Positions 4,503-11,747 of a stretch of DNA of 12,058 nt are shown one piece after another. The notes under the pieces are model-generated. The model did no database searches. It was not told the origin of the DNA and saw only the letters and a list, made by a program, of their open reading frames with translations. Source of the stretch: JAGORM01 sp050255815 (GTDB lineage: Bacteria > Patescibacteriota > Microgenomatia > Levybacterales > GWA1-39-11); NCBI GenBank assembly GCA_050255815.1, contig JBLMVJ010000029.1:1-12058 (forward strand), written 5' to 3'. How positions within the stretch are numbered: position 1 is the stretch's first letter; the number at the start of each line of letters is the position of its first letter. The position numbers and the translations under genes were made by a program.

Positions 4503-7325
4503 CTACGCCGGCTGGAGCATGGTGCCGTCTGGCTGGACAGGGTTTGGATCTGGGACAGGAGTTTCCGGAGCCTGGTGTTCTTTTGCTATATCCGCTAAAA
4601 TTCCCGTATCTTGCTGTGGCTGCGGTTGGTTTTGGAAAGCATTATTTATTTGCCCGTTTCCTCCTGGCATTTGCCCATCAGCAGGAATACCCGGAACAAC
4701 GGCAGGTTCAGTAGGTCCCGGAGTTACCTGGGCATCCTGCACACCAGGTACCGCTGGTTGCATTTCTTGCCCGGGCATTGGAGGAACCGGCGCCTGTGGA
4801 GCTTGCGGATTCTCTTCTCCGGATTGAGCAACCTGAGGAGCAAGCTTAGTGAAGGTAAATTCACCTTTAGTATCATCATAGTCTATCTGGACGGTATCAT
4901 TTGGAAGGAACGTCTTATTGATAATGTAAACAGCAATGGGATTTTCTATGGCAGTTTGGATCAGGCGTCTTAGGGGACGGGCACCATACACCGGGTCATA
5001 CCCTTCTTTTGCCAAAACAGCCAACGCTTTATCAGTTACGACCAGCTGGATGCTCTGTTCTGCCAGAAGGCCCTGGGTTTTTTTAATCCCTAACTTTGCA
5101 ATCTGTGCCATATCCTGAAGCCGCAACGGTTTAAACATGACCAATTCATCAAAACGGTTGAGAAGTTCCGGCTTAAAGAATTTCCGTAACTCATCCATAA
5201 GAGTTTTAGAAAGGTCAGAGAATTTTTTTGCTTCCTCTTCCACTGAAACAACTGCTGTCCCGGATTTCTCCAGTAATTGCTGCTGGATAAGAGCAGAACC
5301 AATGTTTGAGGTAGCTATAATAATAGTATTTTTGAAGGAAATGGTATTGCCTTTATTATCTGTGAGCCGTCCATCCTCCAACAGCTGCAAAAGGATATTA
5401 AACACATCCGGATGTGCTTTTTCTATTTCATCCAATAAAACAATAGAATACGGTTTTGCGCGTACTGCCTCTGTCAACTGTCCGCCTTCCTCATATCCTA
5501 CATACCCCGGAGGTGCCCCAATCAATTTTGCTACCTCATGTTTTTCCATATACTCAGACATATCAAGCCGCACCATGAGGTCATCTTTCCCAAATAATAT
5601 TTCAGCCATGGTTTTTGCCAACTCAGTCTTTCCTACGCCGGTAGGCCCTAAAAAAATAAATGATGCAATAGGACGGTTTGCCGAAGCCAAACCAATCCTT
5701 CCGCGCCTAACCGCTTCTGCAACTGCAGCAACAGCCTCCTCCTGGTCAATCAAGCGGTTATGGATAATCTGTTCCAGGTTAATAAGTTTCTGGGATTCAT
5801 CTTCAGTCAAGCGGGTGATAGGAATTCCGGTCCAGGCTGAAACCACGTTTTCAATATCTGCCTTTTTTACCTCATTATCCGGACGCTTGCCTTCCGTGTG
5901 CTGCAGCTTTACTTCTGCAGCCGCTTCATCCAGAAGGTCTACCCCCTTATCCGGCAGATACCGCTCCCCTACATATTTTTTAGAAAGGTGTACTGCCGCA
6001 TCAATAGATTCAGGTGTCAAGACTACCTGATGATACTTCTCATATTTAGGGCGCAAGGTATCAAGCATCTTTTTTGCAGTCTCTTCATCCGGTTCATCTA
6101 CTAAAACTGACTGGAAGCGGCGTTCAAATGCCTTATCTTTTTCAAAGTATTTCCGGTATTCTGCAGTAGTAGTAGTACCTATAAGCTGGAGTTGGCCGCG
6201 GGCCAGGTATGGCTTAATAATATTAGAGGCATCCATAGCACCCTGGGTATCACCGGTTCCTATCAGTGTATGGATCTCATCAATAAACAGGATTATTTGG
6301 CCTGATGAAGCCTGGGCCTCTTTAATGACATTTTGCAGCCGTTCTTCAAATTCCCCCCGGTGTGATGCACCTGCAACCAAAGATGACAACTCCAGCTGAA
6401 TAATTTTTTTATTAATCAAATCATGTGGAACAGACCCGGCAACAATTTTTTCTGCAAGGGATTCTACTATAGCGGTCTTTCCTACTCCCGCCTCTCCTAT
6501 GATAATAGGATTGTTTTTTGTGCGGCGAAGAAGAATGTGAATAAGACGTTCTGTTTCTTTATCCCGTCCGGTTACCGGATCCAGCATCCCATCCCTGGCT
6601 TCCTGGGTCAGGTCTATCCCGTATTTTTCCAAAACGCTTTTTGCAGACGTGGCCTGGTACCCGGCGGATTTTGAAAGTTTTTCTTCAACTTTTGCCCGTT
6701 CCACCCCAAAGGTCTTCAAAAATTCTGCGGTTGTAGTTTCAGAAAATAATGCGACTAAAATGTCTTCCGGGGAGACAAATGATGCGCCCCGCTGTTTTGC
6801 CTGTGAATATCCGCTTTCAAAAATTCCCATGACCGTGGAACTCATGGTAGGCTGGCCGGAAAAATTCCCCTGCTTTTCTTTACTCTGGATCTCATGGGTT
6901 AACTTGGAAACATCTACATTAAACTGCTGCATGATCCTGAAGATTTCCCCGTCATAGAACATTCCCAGTAAGAGCTGTTCCGGATTAATGGTAGGCTGGG
7001 CAATACGCTTGGTTTCCTGCTCAGCATGGTGCAAAACCTGAAGGGACCGCGGATCCAGGCGGGAAAGTGCAAAAACATTTTCCCTTTTTTGCGGATCCAT
7101 ACCTTCTTCTGTGCCATCACCGGCAGAAGGAGGAATAGAACCATCCTGGGCCGGAGGCATCATAGGAGGAGGGGATGTGGGAGGCGGAGGCGTCTGGGGT
7201 GGCTGGTTTACGGTAATATTTGTAGTTTTAATTAACGGGTCAACACCACCCACGGATACCGTAGTAGATGAGGCTACCACTTCTTCATTTCCTTTTGGCG
7301 TACTACTAAAAAGATTTCCAAACAT
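4503..7325 (-). CDS. Clp/Hsp100 double AAA+ unfoldase (ClpC/ClpB-like) without middle domain, with Pro-rich tails
   Basis: 940 aa. A Pro-rich low-complexity extension (1-88) precedes a Clp N domain of two repeats (about 92-222). AAA+ module 1 follows, with Walker A GEAGVGKT (277-284), Walker B ILFIDE (345-350) and FERRF Arg finger (400-404). Module 2 has Walker A GPTGVGKT (560-567), Walker B IVLLDE (628-633), pore loop GYVG (607-610) and LLNRFDE (721-727). The C-terminus (about 831-940) is Pro/Gln-rich. Between the modules DEAAAEVKLQ passes almost directly to the WTGIP motif (498-502), so the coiled-coil middle domain of ClpB, and even the short one of ClpC, is missing. After TSNIG there is no LGF/IGF-type ClpP-docking tripeptide. 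The D1 pore loop reads GASHRGEFEER where KYRG is usual. Such machines thread proteins through a hexamer using ATP in the cytoplasm. Disaggregase or protease partner cannot be decided, so I give no symbol. The ATG at 7325 has no Shine-Dalgarno. Confidence 0.93.
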   Translation of the reverse strand: MFGNLFSSTPKGNEEVVASSTTVSVGGVDPLIKTTNITVNQPPQTPPPPTSPPPMMPPAQDGSIPPSAGDGTEEGMDPQKRENVFALSRLDPRSLQVLHHAEQETKRIAQPTINPEQLLLGMFYDGEIFRIMQQFNVDVSKLTHEIQSKEKQGNFSGQPTMSSTVMGIFESGYSQAKQRGASFVSPEDILVALFSETTTAEFLKTFGVERAKVEEKLSKSAGYQATSAKSVLEKYGIDLTQEARDGMLDPVTGRDKETERLIHILLRRTKNNPIIIGEAGVGKTAIVESLAEKIVAGSVPHDLINKKIIQLELSSLVAGASHRGEFEERLQNVIKEAQASSGQIILFIDEIHTLIGTGDTQGAMDASNIIKPYLARGQLQLIGTTTTAEYRKYFEKDKAFERRFQSVLVDEPDEETAKKMLDTLRPKYEKYHQVVLTPESIDAAVHLSKKYVGERYLPDKGVDLLDEAAAEVKLQHTEGKRPDNEVKKADIENVVSAWTGIPITRLTEDESQKLINLEQIIHNRLIDQEEAVAAVAEAVRRGRIGLASANRPIASFIFLGPTGVGKTELAKTMAEILFGKDDLMVRLDMSEYMEKHEVAKLIGAPPGYVGYEEGGQLTEAVRAKPYSIVLLDEIEKAHPDVFNILLQLLEDGRLTDNKGNTISFKNTIIIATSNIGSALIQQQLLEKSGTAVVSVEEEAKKFSDLSKTLMDELRKFFKPELLNRFDELVMFKPLRLQDMAQIAKLGIKKTQGLLAEQSIQLVVTDKALAVLAKEGYDPVYGARPLRRLIQTAIENPIAVYIINKTFLPNDTVQIDYDDTKGEFTFTKLAPQVAQSGEENPQAPQAPVPPMPGQEMQPAVPGVQDAQVTPGPTEPAVVPGIPADGQMPGGNGQINNAFQNQPQPQQDTGILADIAKEHQAPETPVPDPNPVQPDGTMLQPA

Positions 7326-7335
7326 AGTATCTTAC

Positions 7336-7365
7336 ATTATGGTCATACCGGGCTATTTTTTGCAA
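7336..7365 (-). promoter_or_regulatory. Candidate promoter of the Clp gene
   Basis: On the minus strand: TTGCAA (7360-7365), 18-bp spacer, CATAAT (7336-7341). The predicted start, about 7 nt downstream, leaves roughly 4 nt before the ATG at 7325. The -10 matches 5 of 6 consensus bases and the -35 matches 4 of 6. It sits in the 42-bp gap after the VirB6-like gene. Confidence 0.45.
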
Positions 7366-7367
7366 GA

Positions 7368-9602
7368 CTAACTACCTTTATTTTCTTCACCAAATGCCCC
7401 GCTGGACTTCAATTCTTCCAGCTTCTTCTCACCATCTTCTTCTGTCCCAAATGCCTTTTCTTCCGCTGCTGCCTCCAGATGTTTCTCCGCAGTTGTGTGA
7501 GAGGTGGAGCGCTCTACCATAGTATCCTCATCATCTTTCTTATCAGGATTTTGCAAGGCAGATTTAGCAGCTTCCAGCTTTGCTTTCAGGTACGCTACCA
7601 CTTCTGTCCGCGAAAATCCTCCTATCATCAAAAACGGCAGAATGTTTGCCACCATATCCATACCTTCTTTATTTCTAACCGGGTCAACTGAATTTAAAAG
7701 CGTTATGGCCTGGTTAATTTTATCTATATCTCCCTTAATCCATTCTTCCTTAGACGGTACTTTACCGGAAAGGTCAGGAGGCGGTGTAGTTCCCTGGTAG
7801 GTATCCAGCCACATCTTCTTTACTTCTTCATAATCTTCAATGCTTACCTGCTGTACTTTATTTACCGTAGGCAAGTTCATGTTAGCGGTAGAGGTAAAGG
7901 TAGATTTTTGTCCGGGCATAACGTGCGGTTTGGCCTGGGCAGAAGTAGTATTTGCTGCTGAAAGGATAGAAGTTGCCAATGGATTTCCCTTCTGCTTTTC
8001 CGTTACTAACTGCTGGCGGGCCTGGGTATACCGTTCACGCTCAGATGGAATAGTCACCAGACTGGGGTTAGAAATTCTGCTCAGGGATGACTTTAACTTA
8101 AGAGCCTCATGGCTTCTACTGGTATCTTTAGAAAGCATAGAGGTCTCATATTTGGCAATGTCCCGCATCTTCGGGATGGATAAATTTGCCAACTGCAATA
8201 TCCGTGCATTTTCAGGGATGGAGGCAATACTTTGTACATTCCTGGTTTCCGTAATATTCCTGGTCTCCGAAACCGTCTTAGAAACAGCAAACGGGATTTG
8301 CATAGCATGACCGGCGCTTGGCACCGGCGGAATAGGAGAAACCGGAGCAGGGGCAGGAGGAGGTGTCCTGGTCGGCATAAAGCTGGCACCTTTATCCAAA
8401 ATCCGCTTCACCATGACGTTATCCTGCAAAGAAATACTTCCAATATAGTCAAGGAAAATCTTAAGGAGAATAAACGGCAGGATAATTACCACCCACAACA
8501 TCAGAAGGGAAACTACATACAGTGCAAAGGTATCCTGCAGGTTGACTGAATTAAACATGCCAATCCGCTGGCCCGGTCCTCCAATTAAAATATTAACCGC
8601 AGTAGGATATACCACATCACCCTCAACTCCGGGAACATGGCCGGTAGAAGTTAAGTCAAACGCAAGCGGGATTCCGGGTTTATCCGGCGTGCCTGCCCGC
8701 CACAAAACTACCAGACCGTGCAAGAATATAGCAAAAAGCGGCGCATATAACAGCCATCTGAAAAACTCCCCTATCCAGATTTTTCCGGTATTTCTGATGG
8801 GCCTGAAAAACAGGAGCAGCGGAAACACCGGAGAAAGGATGATAAAAAACCAGAGGATGATTTTTCTGACCAGAAGGACACCAGTCATCACGTAATACGT
8901 AATTGCGGTAAGCCTGACCAGAAGAAGCGTCATGAATGCTGATTCATCATATTTGATCCCGTACCGCCTTAAGCCGGTAAACGTTTTATAGTCAAAGCCT
9001 ATGAATATAAGGTCATGCGTAGAAATAAGGTTCCCGTTCATCCGCAGGAAAAACCCCTGGACAATATCTGTAACCTGGAAGATAAATTGCAAAAGAGCGT
9101 AGGACAGGGTAATTAAAACTATAATAAACATAAAACGGGGGATAAAACGGGTAATAGTAAGGCTCCTGCCGCGGGTAATAATCATCACAAAGGCTGCAGT
9201 CATAACTACCAGAACCAATAAGGCGTACACAATGTTACGGATAAGTGCCCAGAATGAGACAAGAGGATTGTTGGTATTAGAACATGCTCCGTCTGCATTC
9301 CGGGTAACGCACGCCCAGTCATAGTTCCTGATAGTCCAGTCCAAAAAGTCACCTGAACGGCTCGCGGTTTTTCCCACAAACGTAACCGTAGCATCAGGCA
9401 CAAAATCACCTTCAGCGGGAGCGGTACCTACCCCCAGCCCGGGGTTGGCTCCGTTTTCCGCAACTTTTAAAGTGACCGGTATAGGGGAAGAGCTGACGGT
9501 GTCTGAGACAGCTTTTACGGCCGGGCTGGCCGCCAAAACTTGGGTTGCAAAAAAGAGGAAAGCAGCAAGAAAACCAAACAGAATGGGCAGTTTTTTAAAC
9601 AT
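7368..9602 (-). CDS. VirB6/TrbL-like polytopic membrane protein with long cytoplasmic tail
   Basis: 744 aa. The N-terminus has a signal-like segment (1-25, ending VLAAS). An extracytoplasmic stretch (about 26-113) with two Cys (98, 107) follows. About six membrane segments then occur (roughly 114-142, 153-182, 222-245, 246-267, 278-300 and 357-385). A Pro-rich hinge (about 413-428, PPPAPAP) leads into a roughly 315-residue hydrophilic, charged and largely helical C-terminal region ending in an acidic EEDGEKKLEE tail. I recognise the pattern as the VirB6/TrbL-like protein that in CPR genomes often follows a TrbC/VirB2-like gene. In type IV secretion systems VirB6 is an inner-membrane channel component; that role here is inference from the pairing, as sequence similarity cannot be measured by eye. 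The ATG is 2 bp after the upstream stop, with no ribosome-binding site close by, so translation is probably coupled. Confidence 0.75.
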   Translation of the reverse strand: MFKKLPILFGFLAAFLFFATQVLAASPAVKAVSDTVSSSPIPVTLKVAENGANPGLGVGTAPAEGDFVPDATVTFVGKTASRSGDFLDWTIRNYDWACVTRNADGACSNTNNPLVSFWALIRNIVYALLVLVVMTAAFVMIITRGRSLTITRFIPRFMFIIVLITLSYALLQFIFQVTDIVQGFFLRMNGNLISTHDLIFIGFDYKTFTGLRRYGIKYDESAFMTLLLVRLTAITYYVMTGVLLVRKIILWFFIILSPVFPLLLFFRPIRNTGKIWIGEFFRWLLYAPLFAIFLHGLVVLWRAGTPDKPGIPLAFDLTSTGHVPGVEGDVVYPTAVNILIGGPGQRIGMFNSVNLQDTFALYVVSLLMLWVVIILPFILLKIFLDYIGSISLQDNVMVKRILDKGASFMPTRTPPPAPAPVSPIPPVPSAGHAMQIPFAVSKTVSETRNITETRNVQSIASIPENARILQLANLSIPKMRDIAKYETSMLSKDTSRSHEALKLKSSLSRISNPSLVTIPSERERYTQARQQLVTEKQKGNPLATSILSAANTTSAQAKPHVMPGQKSTFTSTANMNLPTVNKVQQVSIEDYEEVKKMWLDTYQGTTPPPDLSGKVPSKEEWIKGDIDKINQAITLLNSVDPVRNKEGMDMVANILPFLMIGGFSRTEVVAYLKAKLEAAKSALQNPDKKDDEDTMVERSTSHTTAEKHLEAAAEEKAFGTEEDGEKKLEELKSSGAFGEENKGS

Positions 9603-9604
9603 AA

Positions 9605-9898
9605 TTAAAATCCGGGTATCTTTAGTATTCCTCCTGCTATCAGCTCTATGAAAACAAAGCCAAACACTGCAAGTAGGAGGCCCGCAATAGCATAGAATAT
9701 ATACTCTTTCCCTTTCTGGAGTTTTTCCGGATTCCCTCCTGAAGTCATCAGGTTGTACCCGCCATAAATCAAAAATAAGAAACCAACCATGCCTATCAAA
9801 GACAGGCCAATTCCATAGAACTTTGAAACAAAACCAATAGGATTATTAGGTAAACAACCTAGTTCTGTTGCTACCTCATTTACCGCACACATATACAT
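9605..9898 (-). CDS. TrbC/VirB2-like small membrane subunit
   Basis: 97 aa with two hydrophobic helices (about residues 27-52 and 64-89) separated by a short polar loop with TSGGNPEKL and QKGKEY. This is the typical pattern of the TrbC/VirB2 family of Patescibacteria: GCLPNNP before helix 1, GGY near its end, GNPE in the loop, AIAGLLL in helix 2. VirB2 proteins are the pilin or pore subunits of conjugation and type IV secretion machines. I place the start at the ATG at 9898 (MYMCAVNE), or possibly the next ATG at 9892. The longer frame from TTG at 9931 is rejected, because its first codons coincide with the -35 and -10 of a good promoter and the ATG falls where a leaderless transcript would begin. 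It is directly followed by the VirB6-like gene. Confidence 0.85.
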   Translation of the reverse strand: MYMCAVNEVATELGCLPNNPIGFVSKFYGIGLSLIGMVGFLFLIYGGYNLMTSGGNPEKLQKGKEYIFYAIAGLLLAVFGFVFIELIAGGILKIPGF

Positions 9899-9902
9899 AT
9901 TT

Positions 9903-9931
9903 ATAGTAGCACGTTTTAGCTTTGACAGCAA
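9903..9931 (-). promoter_or_regulatory. Promoter of the VirB2-VirB6 pair
   Basis: Minus strand: TTGCTG (9926-9931), 17-bp spacer, extended -10 TGCTACTAT (hexamer TACTAT at 9903-9908). An overlapping TATAAA (9900-9905) is an alternative -10. Either choice predicts a start at or within a few nt of one of the two ATGs at 9898 and 9892, so the mRNA should be leaderless. Confidence 0.6.
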
Positions 9932-9943
9932 CGAAAATAAGAG

Positions 9944-9964
9944 TTTATGGTATTAGGTCTAGGG
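9944..9964 (-). repeat. Possible degenerate heptad array upstream of the VirB2 promoter
   Basis: Read on the minus strand from 9964, the heptamers are CCCTAGA, CCTAATA and CCATAAA. Shifted by one base they are CCTAGAC, CTAATAC and CATAAAC, fitting C-N-N-A-N-A-C. The array lies 12 bp before the -35, similar to the CCCT array before the pilin promoter. Only three units, so chance is possible. Confidence 0.3.
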
Positions 9965-10018
9965 GGAAGAAAAAAACTCTAGGAAAATAAAATGATCCAC
10001 AGGGTCAAGTTTGCAAGT

Positions 10019-11668
10019 TTATCTTGAAGTAACATTCACTGAAGAGGAGGCGGTGTTTCCTGATGTGTCATAAGCTTTGGCAGTGAGAGTATAGGTTATA
10101 GACCGTTGAGAAGGAACCCGCCATACTGCTGAGTATGGACTGGAAGTATCTGTGCTAAGAAGAACATTATTTACGTAAAACTCTACTTTTGCAACCTTTA
10201 CATTATCTGATGCTGAAGCTTTAATAGTAACTTTTGTACTCCGCCAAACCCGGGAACCATTTAACGGGCTGGTAATAGATACTTTTGGTGCAATAATGTC
10301 TGTTGGGGTAGGTGTTGGAGTTGCAGTTGGTGTAGGAATCCCGGATGGGGTAGGCGTTGGCGTAGGAATAGCTACTATCCCGCCAAATGCTCCTAACGCT
10401 TGTAAAGAACCCAAACCTGATGGCCCATCATATCCAATTCCACCCTTACACATATTAGTTGCGCATGTTCCATTTGAGCCTGAAGTTACATCATGGAAGT
10501 TAGTAAGGTTATAGTTTGCGTATAAAACTGATGAAGCGGTAACATTTGAACCGATAGGATTACCCAATGCATATGCAGCAGCAATAATTGGAGAAGAAAG
10601 ACTGGTTCCTCCTATCTGCCACCAGCCTGACTGCCCGTTGTAAGGAGTAGAGTCAAATATTGCCGCACCGGTATTAGGGTCTGCGTCAGCAGATATATCA
10701 GCAATTGCGCGAGAAGAAAAACAATTCGTGCTGCCCCAGTTTGTCAATGCTGTTTGCCATAGGTTTGCAGCCTCATAGCTACTGCATCCACTTCCGCTTC
10801 CATTCCACACCGTCTCTGATGAATAAGTAAGGTCCGTGAATAGATTGAGGGTAGTCCCTCCAACTGCAACTACGTGAGGAGAGGCAGCAGGGAATTCTGC
10901 GCCATACCCGCTATCCCCCGCTGAAACTGTAACGGCAACCCCCGGATGGTTATAATAGGAATCATAATTTTTCTCTCCGCTCCATTCTGATCCCCCATAA
11001 CTATTTGAGATTGCAACTGCTCCCATGGACGCTGCCGTATTTACTGCGGTTGCTAAATCAGAAAAGAAATTGGTATTTGCCTCTACTAACAGTATCCGGC
11101 ATGTCTGGCAAATGGCATGGGCAACCTCAACATCTAAAGACGTTTCCATAGCCCATCCGGCATCAACTGTAGTAGGAAGGGTGGATCCGCCATTCTGGTT
11201 TACCACGGTAAGACAGCCGTTTGCTTTTGTACAGGAAGGAATACCAAAGTATGTGGAATAGGTATTCAAATCACTCTCAATATTAGGGGCATGAAACGCA
11301 TCAACTATAGCAACTATGGGGGCTGAGGAACTTGCGGTAGTACAAGGATCTGAAACAAGTTGTCCCGGTGCGCATGGGAGTTGATATGCCGTATGGAAAG
11401 CCCCCGGAGAAAGGCTTCCGGGAACCGGCGTAGTACTAGAAAGCGGTGTTACGCCGTCAGTCAGAGTGCTCACTTTTGCATTGCATTTGGCAAAATGGTT
11501 CCCCGGCAAGTTACAAACATTCCTGAATGGCCTATGGGTAAAAGTCCTCACGGTTTTAGGCAGCCTGAATAATTCCAGTGACGCATTTGCTTTGGGAGAG
11601 TAAAGAACCAGTCCAATTCCAAGAAAGAAAAAGGCAAGGAAGAATAAATATTCTTTTGAAAACTTCAT
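10019..11668 (-). CDS. Secreted sedolisin-type peptidase (S53) with Pro-Thr linker and C-terminal Ig-like domain
   Basis: 549 aa. The signal peptide is 1-29 (hydrophobic 8-23, likely cleavage ANA^S). The S53 catalytic domain spans about 115-428. It shows Glu175 and Asp179 in AMETSLDVE, oxyanion Asp252 in SAGDSG and nucleophile Ser356 in GGTSLSSP, that is, the complete Ser-Glu-Asp triad. GYDGPSGLGSLQ (412-423) matches the usual Ca-site end of the domain. Only about 85 residues separate the signal peptide from the catalytic domain, too few for a standard pro-kumamolisin prodomain. A PTPTPTP linker (about 435-456) leads to an Ig-like beta domain (about 459-549, VSITSPLNGS start, YDTSGN near the end) of the kind found in surface proteins. 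S53 enzymes are usually acid-active endopeptidases; substrate unknown. No sortase motif or second membrane helix is seen, so it may be released or surface-bound through the Ig domain. Confidence 0.92.
   Translation of the reverse strand: MKFSKEYLFFLAFFFLGIGLVLYSPKANASLELFRLPKTVRTFTHRPFRNVCNLPGNHFAKCNAKVSTLTDGVTPLSSTTPVPGSLSPGAFHTAYQLPCAPGQLVSDPCTTASSSAPIVAIVDAFHAPNIESDLNTYSTYFGIPSCTKANGCLTVVNQNGGSTLPTTVDAGWAMETSLDVEVAHAICQTCRILLVEANTNFFSDLATAVNTAASMGAVAISNSYGGSEWSGEKNYDSYYNHPGVAVTVSAGDSGYGAEFPAASPHVVAVGGTTLNLFTDLTYSSETVWNGSGSGCSSYEAANLWQTALTNWGSTNCFSSRAIADISADADPNTGAAIFDSTPYNGQSGWWQIGGTSLSSPIIAAAYALGNPIGSNVTASSVLYANYNLTNFHDVTSGSNGTCATNMCKGGIGYDGPSGLGSLQALGAFGGIVAIPTPTPTPSGIPTPTATPTPTPTDIIAPKVSITSPLNGSRVWRSTKVTIKASASDNVKVAKVEFYVNNVLLSTDTSSPYSAVWRVPSQRSITYTLTAKAYDTSGNTASSSVNVTSR
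10301..10366 (-). repeat. Pro-Thr linker-coding repeat in the S53 peptidase gene
   Basis: Short units of the type CCTACNCCNAC recur on the coding strand, encoding PTPTPTPSGIPTPTATPTP. The reverse strand gives a spurious VGVGVG frame. Such repeats can change length by slippage. Confidence 0.7.
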
Positions 11669-11680
11669 GAAGTAACGTTC

Positions 11681-11709
11681 AGTGTAAAAGAATTGAAATT
11701 TAAAAGCAA
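11681..11709 (-). promoter_or_regulatory. Candidate promoter of the S53 peptidase gene
   Basis: Minus strand: TTGCTT (11704-11709), 17-bp spacer, TACACT (11681-11686), then 12 nt to the ATG at 11668. The predicted 5' leader is about 5 nt and has no Shine-Dalgarno. Both boxes are weak matches (3/6 and 4/6), which would suit an activator-dependent promoter. Confidence 0.45.
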
Positions 11710-11742
11710 GTAAGGGAGATGTAAGGAAGCAGTAAGAAAGCT
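11710..11742 (-). promoter_or_regulatory. Three 11-bp direct repeats abutting the S53 promoter -35 (candidate activator site)
   Basis: Plus-strand units are GTAAGGGAGAT (11710), GTAAGGAAGCA (11721) and GTAAGAAAGCT (11732). On the transcribed-gene strand each unit ends in CTTAC. The period is exactly 11 bp, one helical turn, and the last unit touches the -35 hexamer. OmpR/PhoB-family response regulators are known to bind 11-bp direct repeats in this position; the identification here is inference. Confidence 0.55.
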
Positions 11743-11747
11743 ATACC

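Noticed and set aside
5137..6030. Long 297-codon open frame on the plus strand inside the Clp gene
   Set aside because: It is antisense to the well-supported AAA+ modules, its composition is Ser/Arg/Pro-rich as expected of a mirrored frame, and no promoter or domain is visible.
9899..9931. TTG at 9931 as the start of the VirB2-like gene
   Set aside because: The extension coincides with promoter hexamers and adds a basic stretch not expected before the GCLPNNP segment.
9985..10018. Hairpin GATCC-ACA-GGGTC after the S53 stop as a terminator
   Set aside because: The stem is 5 bp with one wobble pair in the plus orientation and mismatched in the minus orientation; no T run follows it on the relevant strand.
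10296..10514. Plus-strand frame beginning with a VGVGVG repeat
   Set aside because: It is the reverse complement of the Pro-Thr linker of the S53 peptidase.
10019..11668. Sortase-type (LPXTG) anchoring of the secreted peptidases
   Set aside because: Neither the S53 nor the S8 protein has an LPXTG-like motif followed by a C-terminal hydrophobic segment.
11669..11747. CIRCE (HrcA) or other inverted-repeat heat-shock operator near the chaperone genes
   Set aside because: No TTAGCACTC-type inverted repeat is seen in any intergenic gap; the repeats found here are direct, not inverted. The dnaK promoter itself is outside the window.
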